Positions 28,762 through 38,860 of a stretch of DNA of 64,000 nucleotides are shown here, piece after piece (positions within the stretch are counted from its first letter, which is position 1; every line of letters begins with the position of its first letter). Origin of the DNA: Mycobacteroides immunogenum (lineage in GTDB: Bacteria; Actinomycetota; Actinomycetes; Mycobacteriales; Mycobacteriaceae); assembly GCF_001605725.1 (NCBI RefSeq), contig NZ_CP011530.1, positions 2,480,001-2,544,000 on the forward strand, read 5' to 3'. Both the position numbers and the translations under genes were made by a program. The notes beneath the pieces were generated by a model that worked only from the letters and a program-made list of their open reading frames with translations, did not search any database and was not told the DNA's origin.

Positions 28762-28855
28762 GATGACCTAGGTTTCTGTGAATTATCTGTCAGCTGTCCG
28801 ACGAGTCCGGATACGGAACGCCAACAATTCCAGACTACTCAGTGCGGGCCACGAC

Positions 28856-31800
28856 CTAGCGCGGCTTGGCCAGGGGGAAGGGCAGCGTCTCGCGGATGCT
28901 GCGTCCGGTGATCAGCATGACCACCCGGTCGACACCCATTCCCATACCTCCGGTCGGCGCCATCGCGTACTCCATGGCCCGCAGGAAATCCTCGTCGAGT
29001 TCCATCGCCTCGGCGTCTCCGCCCGCAGCCAGCAGTGATTGCTCGTACAAGCGCCGTCGCTGCTCCACCGGATCGGTCAACTCGGTGTAGGCGGTGCCAA
29101 GTTCGACGCCCCACGCGACGAGATCCCACCGCTCGGCGAGACCGGCGATGCTGCGGTGCGGGCGGGTCAATGGCGACACCGACACGGGAAAATCGCTGTA
29201 GAACGTCGGGGTCGTCGTGTGTTTCTCGACCAGCCGTTCATAGAGCTCCAGCACCAGATGGCCGGCATCCCACCGCGGATTGAACTGCACTTCGACCGAC
29301 TGGCAAAACCGTTGCAGCGCCGGGATTTCCGTCGTCGCGTCGACCTGCTCGCCGAGAGCGCGTGAGACCGCGTCATGTACGGGGATGATCGGCCACTCGC
29401 CGCTGATATCCACCGGCACCAGCTTGGCGTCGGTGTCATCGGCGCCGGGGCGCATCACCACTTCGCTGCCATGCGCGGCTTTCGCGGCATTCTGGATCAG
29501 CCGCTGGGTGGTCTTGGCCCAGGTGATGTAGTCCGCGTGCGCCTGGTAGGCCTCCAGCAGCGTGAACTCGGGGTTGTGGCTGAAGTCCACCCCCTCATTG
29601 CGGAAGGCCCGGCCCAGCTCGAAGACTCGCTCCACGCCGCCGACACAGAGTCGTTTCAGATACAGCTCCGGCGCGATACGCAGATACAGATCCAGGTTGT
29701 ACGCGTTGATATGGGTCAGGAATGGACGCGCGTTGGCGCCGCCGTGCACCTGCTGCAGGATCGGTGTCTCCACCTCGAGGAATCCCTCGGACAACAAGGT
29801 GCTGCGCAGCGATGTGATGATCGCGCTGCGTGCTGCTATCTGCTCACGGGCCTCGGGATTGATGGCCAGATCGAGGTATCGCGCGCGCACCCTGGCCTCC
29901 GGGTCGATAAGCCCCTTGCGTTTGTCCGGGAGGGGATGCAGGCACTTGCCGATGATCCGCCACGACCGCACCAGGACCGACCGGGTGCCGTTGTGCGATC
30001 GGCCCATGACCCCGCTGGCCTCGATCAAGTCGCCCAAGTCGACAGCAGCGGTGAACTCTTCATGCAGACGCGGATCATCGATGAGCAGCTGCACTTCATC
30101 CGACCAATCGCGCAGCTGGGCGAACAGCACACCGCCGTAGTCGCGGATCCGCAGGAGGCGACCGCTGATGACCACCTCGCTACCGTCGGGTGCGGCCAGC
30201 GCTTGGGCGACGGTATGCGACGGCGGCGACCCCACCGGATATGCGTCGATTCCCTTCTCCTGCAAGGCTGCTAGCTTGCCAAGCCGCACCTTCACCTGCT
30301 CGGGCACGCGCTGCTTGGGGGTGGCCTGAGGCAGCAGATCGGGCGTGCTGCCGTCGTGATGCAACAGCCCGGTGGCCACGATGGCTTGGGGGACCGCACT
30401 GTATTGGCCAGTGTGCCGCGGCTTGTCGCGGTTTCCGAAGGGCAGCACCAAGAAGCCCTCGGCGATCACCGAAGCGATACCGATCCGGGGGATGAGCCGG
30501 GCGTCCTCGTAGCAGGCGAACCGGGGTACCCATTCGGGCTGGTACTTCACATTCGAGCGGTACAACTGCTCGAACTGCCAGAAGCGTGACGCGAACATCA
30601 GCACCGAGCGCCACAGCCGCAGCACCGGTCCGGCCCCGATTCGCGAGCCGTCGGCGTAGACCGAGCGGAACATCACGAAGTTCAGGGAAACCCGGGTGAT
30701 CCCCATGCTCTCGGCCCGAGTCAGCAGCTCGGTAACCATGAATTCGATGGTGCCATTGGGTGATTGGCGCGAACGGCGCATCAATTCGAGCGATACCCCG
30801 TTGTTTCCCCAGGGCACGAGCGAGAGCATGGCTACCGGGCCGCCGTTGGCGTCGATTGCCTCCACCAGTAGGCAGTCGCCGTCGGTGGAGTCGCCCAACC
30901 GCCCGAGAGCCATGGAGAATCCGCGTTCGGTGTTGCCGTCGCGCCACAGGTCGGCGTTCACCGTGATCTGTTTCGTCTCTTCGGCGCTCAGTTCGCGGTG
31001 GCGGCGGATACGCACCGACAGTCCCGATCGCCGGGCGCGGTTGACCGCCTGCCGCACGGCGGCCATATGCGGACCCGAAATTGAGAAGGAGCGCGGGTAC
31101 AAGATCGCCTCGTCGCCGAGTTCCAAGGCGTTGAGGCCATGTTCGCGATACGCGAGTGCGCCCTCTGCGCTGGCGCCCATCACCGCCGGAGCCCAGCCGT
31201 ATGCGTCGCATACCTGCAACCATGCGGCGATGGCCTGACCCCATGCCGACTTGTCGCCGATGGGGTCCGCACTGACCAGACAGACGCCGACCTCCACCCG
31301 ATAGGTCACGGCCGCACGGCCATTGGGCGCGAAGATGACCGCCTTGTCCCGGCGTGTGGCGAAGTAGCCCAGAGAATCATCCTGGCCGTAGCGCTCCAGG
31401 AGTCCACGGATCAGTGACTCATCATCACCGGTGAGCGCGTTGACGGCCCGTTGGGAGCGGAACAGCACGATGGCCGCGGCGATCAGGGCCAGCGCCCCGA
31501 ATAGCCCAAACAACCAGTTCAGGAAATGCGGTGGGACTCCGTCGAAATCGCGGTGCGATGCGATGGAGAAACCGGCGACACGGTTCAACGCCCACCAGAA
31601 TCGGTCGCCGGGTACGAGAGTGCGGGGGAAGAGCTCCAAGAGGCCCCACGCGATGAGCGTGCCCGCCGCCAATCCGGCGGTCAGCACCAACGCGGCCTTG
31701 ACCGTCGCCCCGCGTCGCACCTTGGCGTAGAACTCTTTGCGCGCGAGCAACAGCAGCAGGATGAACGCGCCGTGTACGACCAAGCCGATCAGCTCGGTGG

Positions 31801-32227
31801 TGTCGCGGTACTCGATAAAGCCACCTACGTTCAGTGCCGATCGGCCCAGCAAATCGATCAGCAGCACCCACCACGCGATGCTCTTGCGTACGGCGAGAGC
31901 AGCGGCCAGTAGCGACAGCACAAATGCCCAGGACAGGCTGCCGTCGGGCCAGCCGAACAGATATTCATCGACGAACTCGCGTGGCAGCCTGGTTACCATT
32001 CGGATGAATGGCGAAATGCTGGACAGGAAATTCAGAATCGCCTGTATGCCGACAAACCAGCCGAAGAACGCCGGAACCCACCGCCACCGCGAGGTCAGGG
32101 GTGGCCGTGCGGCCGGTCGTGCCCCGATCCCAGGAAGTGCTGTGACTACTGAATGGTCCGGGACGGGAGGTTCAACTGCCGGTTTGGTGGATGTCACCTT
32201 GCGAGAATAAGTGGCATGCCTTGGCAT
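28856..32227 (-). CDS. lysX: bifunctional lysyl-tRNA synthetase / phosphatidylglycerol lysyltransferase
   Basis: 1123 residues. The N-terminal half is MprF-like: about seven membrane helices (residues 45-260), then a cytosolic GNAT-type transferase domain (about 270-590). The C-terminal half is a class II LysRS with an OB anticodon fold, motif 1 ([13 protein letters not shown]), motif 2 ([20 protein letters not shown]) and motif 3 ([12 protein letters not shown]). In M. tuberculosis LysX makes Lys-tRNA and transfers lysine to phosphatidylglycerol, giving resistance to cationic peptides. It is the downstream gene of a pair with the DUF1844 gene. ATG 32227 is assumed; GTG 32197 is a shorter choice. 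Confidence 0.95.
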   Translation of the reverse strand: MPRHATYSRKVTSTKPAVEPPVPDHSVVTALPGIGARPAARPPLTSRWRWVPAFFGWFVGIQAILNFLSSISPFIRMVTRLPREFVDEYLFGWPDGSLSWAFVLSLLAAALAVRKSIAWWVLLIDLLGRSALNVGGFIEYRDTTELIGLVVHGAFILLLLLARKEFYAKVRRGATVKAALVLTAGLAAGTLIAWGLLELFPRTLVPGDRFWWALNRVAGFSIASHRDFDGVPPHFLNWLFGLFGALALIAAAIVLFRSQRAVNALTGDDESLIRGLLERYGQDDSLGYFATRRDKAVIFAPNGRAAVTYRVEVGVCLVSADPIGDKSAWGQAIAAWLQVCDAYGWAPAVMGASAEGALAYREHGLNALELGDEAILYPRSFSISGPHMAAVRQAVNRARRSGLSVRIRRHRELSAEETKQITVNADLWRDGNTERGFSMALGRLGDSTDGDCLLVEAIDANGGPVAMLSLVPWGNNGVSLELMRRSRQSPNGTIEFMVTELLTRAESMGITRVSLNFVMFRSVYADGSRIGAGPVLRLWRSVLMFASRFWQFEQLYRSNVKYQPEWVPRFACYEDARLIPRIGIASVIAEGFLVLPFGNRDKPRHTGQYSAVPQAIVATGLLHHDGSTPDLLPQATPKQRVPEQVKVRLGKLAALQEKGIDAYPVGSPPSHTVAQALAAPDGSEVVISGRLLRIRDYGGVLFAQLRDWSDEVQLLIDDPRLHEEFTAAVDLGDLIEASGVMGRSHNGTRSVLVRSWRIIGKCLHPLPDKRKGLIDPEARVRARYLDLAINPEAREQIAARSAIITSLRSTLLSEGFLEVETPILQQVHGGANARPFLTHINAYNLDLYLRIAPELYLKRLCVGGVERVFELGRAFRNEGVDFSHNPEFTLLEAYQAHADYITWAKTTQRLIQNAAKAAHGSEVVMRPGADDTDAKLVPVDISGEWPIIPVHDAVSRALGEQVDATTEIPALQRFCQSVEVQFNPRWDAGHLVLELYERLVEKHTTTPTFYSDFPVSVSPLTRPHRSIAGLAERWDLVAWGVELGTAYTELTDPVEQRRRLYEQSLLAAGGDAEAMELDEDFLRAMEYAMAPTGGMGMGVDRVVMLITGRSIRETLPFPLAKPR

Positions 32228-32254
32228 TCCCTGCGAGTTTGAGTTCCCGGCGTT

Positions 32255-32617
32255 TTAACGCAGGTACTTCTCGCCGGGGCCCTGCCCAGGTTCGTCGGGG
32301 ACCGCGCTGGCCTCACGAAAAGCCTTCTGCAGGCTTTGTAGCCCGTCGCGAATCGGCGCGGCGTGTGGACCCAGGTATTCCACCGAGGCCGCCACCAAAC
32401 CTGCGAGTGCGGTGATCAACCGGCGTGCCTCATCTAAATCACGGTGCGGGCTTTCGTCAGGATCGGGGGAGGACAAGCCCAGTTTCTCGGCGCTGGAGCT
32501 CATCAACATCACGATGGCCTTGGTAATGACTTCGATCGCGGGGATGTCGGCTAGCTCGCGGACGTCTTCGGTCGGGGACTGGTCGTGCTGATCATCATGG
32601 TCAAGGTCATCGGTCAC
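32255..32617 (-). CDS. DUF1844-family protein
   Basis: About 120 residues from GTG 32617. The core (VRELADIPAIEVITKAIVMLMSSSAEKLGL, then HRDLDEARRLITALAGLVAAS and GPIRDGLQSLQKAFREA) fits DUF1844, a helical protein commonly next to infC in actinobacteria. ATG 32665 is in frame but would lie inside the leader of the divergent infC. The tail ends GPGEKYLR. It is probably co-transcribed with lysX, 28 bp downstream. Function unknown. Confidence 0.75.
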   Translation of the reverse strand: MTDDLDHDDQHDQSPTEDVRELADIPAIEVITKAIVMLMSSSAEKLGLSSPDPDESPHRDLDEARRLITALAGLVAASVEYLGPHAAPIRDGLQSLQKAFREASAVPDEPGQGPGEKYLR

Positions 32618-32620
32618 GGC

Positions 32621-32629
32621 TGCTAGACT
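32621..32629 (+). promoter_or_regulatory. extended -10 promoter candidate for the infC operon
   Basis: TGC-TAGACT is an extended -10 element (TGn plus TAnnnT). Start of transcription at about 32636 would give a leader of about 270 nt before infC. No good -35 box is visible. Confidence 0.45.
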
Positions 32630-32780
32630 GTCATGTGCGACCGTTCCCGACTCCGTCGGGGACATCAAGTGGAGTCCCGCTCCCACCGCTGGCCATAAGG
32701 TACAGCGGTCCGGTCCAGTCACCTTCGGGTGGGTGTTTCTGCACTGTGCAGAGCGACGTTTTCGTCGTGACCGGTCGGCT

Positions 32781-32820
32781 AGGGGCCCTGCCATGAGCAG
32801 GGCCTTTCTGTTCATTTTTT
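32781..32820 (+). terminator. attenuator-like intrinsic terminator in the infC leader
   Basis: A stem of 11 pairs (8 perfect Watson-Crick, then two G-U and one A-U) between 32781-32791 and 32797-32807, with loop CATGA, is followed by CTGTTC and six T. It lies 85 nt before infC, inside its leader. It is preceded by other hairpins, including the perfect 7-1-7 palindrome TCTGCACtGTGCAGA, so it is a candidate conditional terminator. Confidence 0.75.
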
Positions 32821-32904
32821 GGGCAGAGTGCTGATGGGCCCGCTTTTGTCCCCGTCGAACCGCGCTTCGGTCACGACAGTTAGAGGACGAGCCAGGGAGG
32901 CCAC

Positions 32905-33519
<615 letters not shown>

Positions 33520-33549
33520 TACGGAAAACGAAGGACAGGGAACACCAAG

Positions 33550-33744
33550 ATGCCTAAGGCCAAGACCCACAGCGGTGCGTCGAAGCGCTTCCGCACCACC
33601 GGCAGCGGAAAGATCGTGCGGCAGAAGGCGAACCGTCGCCACCTGCTGGAGCACAAGCCCACCACCCGCACCCGCCGCCTGGACGGCCGCGCCGTCGTAG
33701 CGGAGAACGACGCCAAGCGCGTCAAGAAGATGCTGGCCGGCTAA
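33550..33744 (+). CDS. rpmI: 50S ribosomal protein L35
   Basis: 64 residues, highly basic, with the L35 signature ([31 protein letters not shown]). Second gene of the infC operon, 30 bp after infC, preceded by AAGGACAGGGA. Confidence 0.97.
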   Translation: MPKAKTHSGASKRFRTTGSGKIVRQKANRRHLLEHKPTTRTRRLDGRAVVAENDAKRVKKMLAG

Positions 33745-33808
33745 CCGCCTCCGCCACGACCACCCCCAATACACAGCACCACACTGCATCACTAGAAGGA
33801 ACACACTT

Positions 33809-34198
33809 ATGGCACGCGTGAAAAGGGCCGTCAACGCCCAGAAGAAGCGCCGGACAATCCTGAAGGCCTCCAAGGGCTACCGCGGTCAGCGGTCCCGCCT
33901 GTACCGGAAGGCCAAAGAGCAGCAGCTGCATTCGCTGACCTACGCCTACCGGGACCGTCGCGCCCGCAAGGGTGAGTTCCGCAAGCTCTGGATCGCGCGT
34001 ATCAACGCTGCGGCCCGCGCCAACGACATCACCTACAACCGCTTCATCCAGGGCCTGAAGATCGCCGGCGTTGAGGTTGACCGCAAGAACCTCGCCGAGC
34101 TGGCCGTCAGCGACGCTGCCGCGTTCACCGCCCTGGTTGAGGTCGCCAAGGCCGCGCTGCCTGAGGACGTCAATGCTCCGGCCGGGGAAGCCGCCTGA
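33809..34198 (+). CDS. rplT: 50S ribosomal protein L20
   Basis: 129 residues. The basic N-terminal extension ([18 protein letters not shown]) and the helical core ([15 protein letters not shown], then [14 protein letters not shown]) are typical of L20, an early 50S assembly protein that binds 23S rRNA. In other bacteria L20 represses this operon through the mRNA leader; whether it does so here is not shown. AGAAGGAAC precedes the ATG. Confidence 0.97.
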   Translation: MARVKRAVNAQKKRRTILKASKGYRGQRSRLYRKAKEQQLHSLTYAYRDRRARKGEFRKLWIARINAAARANDITYNRFIQGLKIAGVEVDRKNLAELAVSDAAAFTALVEVAKAALPEDVNAPAGEAA

Positions 34199-34215
34199 GC
34201 GTTCCGCCTGGCTCA

Positions 34216-34995
34216 ATGGCACTGACTGAGCGATCACAAACAGTGATCGACGCGGTCAAACTGCACCGGCCCGCCGCTCGTCGGCGGGCCGGTCTTTTTC
34301 TTGCGGAAGGCCCCAACCTTGTCGAGGGCGCACTGCGTGCTGGGGTGGTCGAACGTGTCTTCGCGACGGAGTCGGCGGTAGAGCGATTCGCCGATCTGTT
34401 GGCCGACGCGCCGCTGTGCCTGGTCACCGAGCGGGCCGCGAAAGCGTTGTCCGAGACCGTGACTCCGGTGGGTCTGGTAGCTCAGTGCCGCGTTGTCACG
34501 GCGGCATGGTCCGACATTGCCGCCCGCTCACCTCGGCTCGTCGTTGTGGCCGTTGATATCTCAGAGCCGGGCAACGCGGGCACCCTGATCCGGGTGGCCG
34601 ACGCGATGGGCGCCGATGCCGTTGTGTTGGCCGGGAACAGTGTCGATCCGTTCAACGGAAAAAGCCTGCGCGCTTCGGCGGGAAGCATTTTCAACATTCC
34701 GGTGGTATCTGAGCCGGGCGTCGCTGCCGTCGCCGCTGATCTGGGAGCGCGGGGTACCGCGATGCTGGCCACCACGCTCGACGGTGATCTCTCGCTCGAC
34801 GACGCGGATGCCGTGCTCGCCGGGCCTTGTGCCTGGTTCTTCGGAAATGAGGCCCACGGGCTCGACGACGCGACCGCCGCCCTGGCGACGCATCGGATCA
34901 ACATCCCGATGCGCGGGGGAGCCGAGAGCCTCAACCTGGCCAGCGCCGCGTCGATTTGTCTGTACGCCACGGCGCGGATGCATCGCCGTCAATAG
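34216..34995 (+). CDS. tsnR: SpoU/TrmH-family 23S rRNA (or tRNA) 2'-O-methyltransferase (TsnR-like)
   Basis: 259 residues. An N-terminal substrate-binding domain (EGPNLVEGALRAG) precedes a SPOUT methyltransferase domain with all three motifs: EPGNAGTLIRVADAMGAD, FFGNEAHGL and NIPMRGGAESLNLASAASICLY, which forms the deep trefoil knot holding S-adenosylmethionine. M. tuberculosis Rv1644 (TsnR) has the same neighbours. The first 27 codons contain a strong intrinsic terminator, so expression likely depends on readthrough or an internal promoter. ATG 34216 lies 18 bp after rplT. Confidence 0.9.
   Translation: MALTERSQTVIDAVKLHRPAARRRAGLFLAEGPNLVEGALRAGVVERVFATESAVERFADLLADAPLCLVTERAAKALSETVTPVGLVAQCRVVTAAWSDIAARSPRLVVVAVDISEPGNAGTLIRVADAMGADAVVLAGNSVDPFNGKSLRASAGSIFNIPVVSEPGVAAVAADLGARGTAMLATTLDGDLSLDDADAVLAGPCAWFFGNEAHGLDDATAALATHRINIPMRGGAESLNLASAASICLYATARMHRRQ
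34265..34302 (+). terminator. strong intrinsic terminator inside the 5' coding region of tsnR
   Basis: A perfect 12-bp GC-rich stem (34265-34276 with 34282-34293), a 5-nt loop and then TCTTTTTCTT. This ideal terminator begins 50 nt into the tsnR frame and about 67 nt after the rplT stop. It should end most infC-rpmI-rplT transcripts. Confidence 0.85.
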
Positions 34996-35061
34996 CCTCC
35001 AGTACTATCCGACAAAGCCGTAACGACGAGTACTAGTAACTTCTACGGATCGAGGAACCTC

Positions 35062-36018
35062 ATGCCCGCACCCCTGCAGATCAGGCACTTCCGCGAGTCG
35101 GACGTTCCCGACCAGGCCGGTAAGACGCACGTCATCACGGGCGCCAACAACGGTCTGGGTCTGGTCGCCGCAGAGGCCCTGGCGCGCGCCGGTGCCCGGG
35201 TTGTGCTTGCCTGCCGCAACCAGCAGACCGGGCGTGCGGCGCTGGACAAGGTGCGAGCACTGGGCCCAGATGCCGATCATGCGCTCGTCGAGCTGGATCT
35301 CACCAGTCTGGCATCGGTGCGATCTGCGGCGGACGCCATCCGTACCCAGGCGCCCACCATCGATGTGCTGCTGAACAACGCCGGTGTCATGGCGATTCCG
35401 TTGCAGCGCACCGCCGAAGGATTCGAGATGCAGATCGGTGTGAACCACCTCGGTCACTTCGTGCTGACGGACGCGCTGCTGCCCTCGCTACTGGCTGCCA
35501 ACGCGCCGCGGGTCATCTCGCTGGGCAGCGTCGCGCACGCGCAGGGACGCAACAATCTCAAGGTTGACGACCTGAACTTCACTCAACGCCGGTACAACCG
35601 GATGACCGCCTACCGCGCCTCGAAGCTGGCGTGCATGCTGTTCGGCTCGGAGCTGTCGCGCAAGGCCGCTGCCGCCGGATCCTCGTTGCTCTCGGTGAAC
35701 GTGCACCCCGGAGTCGCCGCGACCAACCTCTTCGATTCCATGATCCCCAAGATCCCGGGGCTGCATAAGGCCTTCTACTTCGGGATGGGCCTGGTGCTGC
35801 AGGATGAGCGCCAGGGCGCCGAGGCCGAGCTGTACGCGGCGTCCATGCCCGATGTTCAGCCCGACGATTACCTTGGCCCCACTCAGCTCACCGGTGCCCG
35901 TGGGCCGGTGGCGCGTGCACCCCGGACCAAGGAAGCGCGCGACCCGAAGCTGGCAGCAGAGCTGTGGGAGAAGTCTGTGGAGCTCACCGGAGCGAACTAC
36001 TCCGGCCTCACCGGCTAG
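35062..36018 (+). CDS. short-chain dehydrogenase/reductase
   Basis: 318 residues. SDR motifs: cofactor loop TGANNGLG, the NNAG motif, a Ser in SLGSVAHA and the active-site YxxxK (Tyr-Arg-Ala-Ser-Lys). The length and the N-terminal FRESDVPDQAGKTHVITGA resemble WW-oxidoreductase/retinol-dehydrogenase-like SDRs of mycobacteria. Substrate unknown; NADP is likely because of the basic residues after the second strand (ACRNQQTGR). ATG 35062 has ATCGAGGAACCT upstream. Confidence 0.9.
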   Translation: MPAPLQIRHFRESDVPDQAGKTHVITGANNGLGLVAAEALARAGARVVLACRNQQTGRAALDKVRALGPDADHALVELDLTSLASVRSAADAIRTQAPTIDVLLNNAGVMAIPLQRTAEGFEMQIGVNHLGHFVLTDALLPSLLAANAPRVISLGSVAHAQGRNNLKVDDLNFTQRRYNRMTAYRASKLACMLFGSELSRKAAAAGSSLLSVNVHPGVAATNLFDSMIPKIPGLHKAFYFGMGLVLQDERQGAEAELYAASMPDVQPDDYLGPTQLTGARGPVARAPRTKEARDPKLAAELWEKSVELTGANYSGLTG

Positions 36019-36088
36019 GCAGTGCTCGGATCACTCTGAGTCCAACGCTCGTGTCGCGCACCGTTGTTCGGCATTATCGGTGCTCGAC

Positions 36089-36159
36089 GCGGGTGTGGCT
36101 GAGAGGCTAGGCACCGGCCTGCAAAGCCGTTCACACGGGTTCGAGTCCCGTCACTCGCT
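36089..36159 (+). tRNA. tRNA-Cys (anticodon GCA)
   Basis: 71 nt with cloverleaf. The acceptor GCGGGTG pairs with CACTCGC (one G-U), discriminator T. The D arm is GGCTGAGAGGCTAGGC-like, the anticodon loop CTGCAAA sits on the stem CCGGC/GCCGT (one end mismatch), and the T arm is ACGGG-TTCGAGT-CCCGT. CCA is not encoded. A terminator follows 18 nt downstream. Confidence 0.95.
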
Positions 36160-36177
36160 CTATTCAGAACAAACGAG

Positions 36178-36215
36178 AACGCGGTGACCTTCCGAAGAGG
36201 GTCACCGCGTTTTCC
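36178..36215 (+). terminator. terminator after tRNA-Cys
   Basis: A 12-bp perfect stem (36178-36189 with 36200-36211) and a 10-nt loop, with TTTCC following. It ends tRNA-Cys transcription and, on the other strand, lies just beyond the exported-protein gene that stops at 36238. Confidence 0.85.
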
Positions 36216-36237
36216 GTTGAGTTTTCTTGCGCTCGGA

Positions 36238-36792
36238 CTAACCGCCCGCCGGGGCCTCCGCTGGCTTGGGCGGCTGCCCATCGGGAGATTCCAGCACCGG
36301 CGGTGTGGGTGCGCCCGGCATCACTGTGGGTGCGGCGGCCTCGATCGGCGCGATGCTCTGAGGAGGCTGGCCGTGTGCGTCTTCCAGTGCCGGGTTCTCG
36401 TTGCCCGCGCCGAACTGCACGCCGGTGGTGGAGGCCGGGGCGGCGGGAGTGACGCCGCCCTGAATCCCGTACCGCGTGCTCGACGAGGTCAGCACGTTGG
36501 CCAGGTGCGCGCTGTTGCCCAGCTTGCTGCCCGGAAGACCGGCGGCGCCGGCGGTCGGATCGGCGTTGGCCGCGATTCTGACTCCGCGGGCATCGACCGT
36601 GGCCGGGGCCACCGCCGGGAAGTTGTTGTAGATGTAGGTGTAGCTGCCCGGGGTGGCCGGCAGGGGCGCCGGCACGCCGGGCACGAAGGGGATGCCGGGC
36701 GGGTCGGCTGCTGCGGTCGGTGCGGTGAATCCCGCCAGGGCGAGGGCTCCGGCCACACCGGCCGCGGCGGCGGCGATCTTTTTCTTCGGCAT
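36238..36792 (-). CDS. exported Pro/Ala-rich hypothetical protein, partner of the MspA-like porin
   Basis: 184 residues. The signal peptide runs to about residue 29 (cleavage after AAA, before DPPGIP). The mature protein starts Pro-rich (IPFVPGVPAPLPATPG), has a central segment SYTYIYNNFPAVAPATVDARGVRIA that may fold, and ends in a low-complexity Pro/Ala/Gly tail. No family is recognised. It starts 13 bp after the MspA-like gene, with AGGAG ahead of the ATG, so the two form an operon. It may help porin assembly or be a wall protein; this is inference only. Confidence 0.7.
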   Translation of the reverse strand: MPKKKIAAAAAGVAGALALAGFTAPTAAADPPGIPFVPGVPAPLPATPGSYTYIYNNFPAVAPATVDARGVRIAANADPTAGAAGLPGSKLGNSAHLANVLTSSSTRYGIQGGVTPAAPASTTGVQFGAGNENPALEDAHGQPPQSIAPIEAAAPTVMPGAPTPPVLESPDGQPPKPAEAPAGG

Positions 36793-36805
36793 AGGGATCT
36801 CCTCC

Positions 36806-37432
36806 TTAGATCTTCATCGGGTCGCCGTAGATGGCGAACTCAGTATGCGCCGACGCGGTCGAGATGCGCAGATAGACATACGAGCGAATGGTGACATCGC
36901 CACCGCAAGCATCCGCCTTGATGTGCAGATTGTCCACGTCCAGCATGGCCTTTCCGCCATCGCTGAGCGCCATGTTGGCCAAAGGCAGGTCGGTGATCAC
37001 ACCCGGCTGCAGGATGGTCTGCACGAACCCAGCGATACCGCCTGATCCGCCAACGCTCGCCGGATACCCCACCGATCCAGCCAGACCGCCGGTGCCACCG
37101 ATCTGTAGGCCGCTGGAGACGTCGGTCTGGCATCCCAGTTGGTAGCCCGCGATGAACAGGCTGTCGGTGATAGGGGCGGCACCACCGGTGGCGATCGCTG
37201 TCGCGTCGAAGGTCACGAACGCCTCGCGCGAGTTGGAGGCCTCGGCCAAGTTGGGCACCGAGTTGATGGTCTCGTGGTCGATCCGGATCACCAGTGTCCA
37301 GCCGTCACGAGTCACCTTGGTGTACGTCTGGGGTGCCATGGCGACGGGATCGGCATGCGCCGGAGCCGTTGCCAGAGTGCAGATCGCAGTGACCAGCGCC
37401 ATGACGGCGCCAACGCGCTTACGTACTGCCAT
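36806..37432 (-). CDS. MspA-family porin-like protein
   Basis: 208 residues. The signal peptide is cleaved at APAHA before DPVAMAPQTY. The mature part follows MspA topology: a rim start (QTYTKVTRDGWTLVI...HETINSVPNL), the AFVTFDATA strand and the GYQLGCQTDVSSGLQIGG strand typical of the family, then a long hairpin region and C-terminal strands. Family members form octameric outer-membrane pores for small hydrophilic solutes. It differs from MspA in a Gly/Ser/Ala-rich insert (about 110-140) and two cysteines. It is the first gene of a two-gene operon. An IS element lies about 160 bp upstream and may affect its promoter. Confidence 0.8.
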   Translation of the reverse strand: MAVRKRVGAVMALVTAICTLATAPAHADPVAMAPQTYTKVTRDGWTLVIRIDHETINSVPNLAEASNSREAFVTFDATAIATGGAAPITDSLFIAGYQLGCQTDVSSGLQIGGTGGLAGSVGYPASVGGSGGIAGFVQTILQPGVITDLPLANMALSDGGKAMLDVDNLHIKADACGGDVTIRSYVYLRISTASAHTEFAIYGDPMKI

Positions 37433-37585
37433 GTGGATGCCTCGTTTCCCCTTGTGGATGTGAACGGTGGTGAACCAATGCCTGAAGTTTGAGAGCTATG
37501 CGGCGTCGTCGATTACGTATCGGTGTGATGGGTTCGTTATGTGAGCTGACGGAAAGATACGCCGACGCAATCGGCGCCGCAGATC

Positions 37586-37593
37586 ACTTTTCA
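37586..37593. repeat. 8-bp target-site duplication, left copy
   Basis: ACTTTTCA directly abuts the left terminal repeat and is repeated directly after the right one. Confidence 0.95.
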
Positions 37594-37615
37594 GGCTCTA
37601 TTGCCATGAATGTGG
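37594..37615 (+). repeat. IS terminal inverted repeat, left (transposase 3' side)
   Basis: 22 bp beginning GGCTCTATTGCCATG, the exact reverse complement of 38962-38983. It starts only 7 bp beyond the transposase stop codon side. Confidence 0.95.
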
Positions 37616-37621
37616 ATGACC

Positions 37622-38860
37622 TCATGTGTGGTATGGGAGTTCGAGGGTCACCGGTCCGCAGACGAGCATGATCATGGCGAGCGCGTTCTCGGCGTTGTGG
37701 AAGCCGTAGGCCCTGCGGATGATCAACCGGACCTTGTTGTTGAGCCCTTCGTGGCGGCCGTTGGCCAGTCCGCGCTCCACCGCGGCTTGGATGCCATCGA
37801 GGTGTTTGTTGATGGTTCGGCCGACCTTGACGAACTGCGGGATCCGGCACCGCTGCGCCCATGAGCACCATTTCCCGAGCATGTCGGTGACGGTGTCGGC
37901 GTCAAGATCCCCGGCGAACACCGCCCGCAGCGATTCCTTCAGTTCGTAGGCGCGGACCAGTGCGCCGCCCTCGCGTTTGAGCTGGGCGAGGGTGGCTTTC
38001 TGTGTGTCGGTGAGGGATTCGGGGTTCTTCAGCAGCGCCCAGCGGGCTCCCTTGTAGGTTTTGGCGATCTGCTTGTCCGACAGTTTGCGCGCGGACTGCC
38101 ATACCTGACGGCGAACGTCGTCGAGGGCGTCGGTGGCTAGTTTGACGACATGGAACGGATCGAAGCAGATCACCGCCTGCGGGGCATGTGCGCGAACGGA
38201 TTTCGCGAATGCCGGCCCGAGGTCCATCGACACGGCCTCGATCTTCTTCGCGCCATCGGCGGGTAGGGCCGCGGTGAAGAACGCGTCGAGAGTGGCTGCC
38301 TTCTTGCCCGGCGCACCCCACACGATTGTGCCGGTGTCGTGGTCGGACACCAAAGTCAAATACTTGTGGTGCTTGCGCCAGGAGATCTCATCGACGCCGA
38401 TGTCGACCAGCCCGGCCAGCCGGTCGGGGTCCAGTTTCTCGGCCACGACGCGCGAACACATCGCCCCGACGGTGCGCCACGTGACGCGGCAGAACGTCGA
38501 CACCGTCTTCTTGTCACACTTGGCGGCCAGCCAGACCGCAAGGTCCTCGAAGTCGCGGGTGAACCCCGATCCCGGCCGCGCGAACGGCACTGACTCGGCC
38601 AGGACACCGTGCTCGGGGCAGCGCAACCGACGTCGCCGCAGTTTGAGCACACATACCCGCCCACTGAGGTCCAGGTGCCGCCACGCCGAATCCACCATCC
38701 GTGTGTCGTAGCGGTGCCGGGTACGGAAATCGCAATGCGGACAGGACATCACCCGCTGTTGCGGGCGCACCCACACCGTCACCTTGTCGCCGCACTCGAC
38801 GTCGCGGACCGTGGTCTTCGGCAGGTCGAGGACACGGTTGAGTAAAGTGGTCGCGCGCAC
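37622..38860 (-). CDS. ISL3-family transposase
   Basis: 412 residues from GTG 38860, which has AAGGAG 7 nt upstream; a TTG at 38866 is in frame but too close to that site. The N-terminal zinc finger is C-x2-C (SCPHCDF) plus C-x-HGV (RCPEHGV). A helix-turn-helix follows (VTWRTVGAMCSRVV). The DDE transposase core has GVDEISWRKHHKYLTLV, a second Asp in CFDPFHVVKLA and the C-terminal HEGLNNKVRLIIRRAYGF block with the catalytic Glu. It appears intact. The mRNA start region can fold into a long hairpin covering the ribosome-binding site. Confidence 0.94.
   Translation of the reverse strand: MRATTLLNRVLDLPKTTVRDVECGDKVTVWVRPQQRVMSCPHCDFRTRHRYDTRMVDSAWRHLDLSGRVCVLKLRRRRLRCPEHGVLAESVPFARPGSGFTRDFEDLAVWLAAKCDKKTVSTFCRVTWRTVGAMCSRVVAEKLDPDRLAGLVDIGVDEISWRKHHKYLTLVSDHDTGTIVWGAPGKKAATLDAFFTAALPADGAKKIEAVSMDLGPAFAKSVRAHAPQAVICFDPFHVVKLATDALDDVRRQVWQSARKLSDKQIAKTYKGARWALLKNPESLTDTQKATLAQLKREGGALVRAYELKESLRAVFAGDLDADTVTDMLGKWCSWAQRCRIPQFVKVGRTINKHLDGIQAAVERGLANGRHEGLNNKVRLIIRRAYGFHNAENALAMIMLVCGPVTLELPYHT

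Noticed and set aside
36089..36215. tRNA-Cys as an integration site for a mobile island
   Set aside because: No duplicated tRNA 3' end or integrase gene found downstream; the nearby IS has its own unrelated target duplication.
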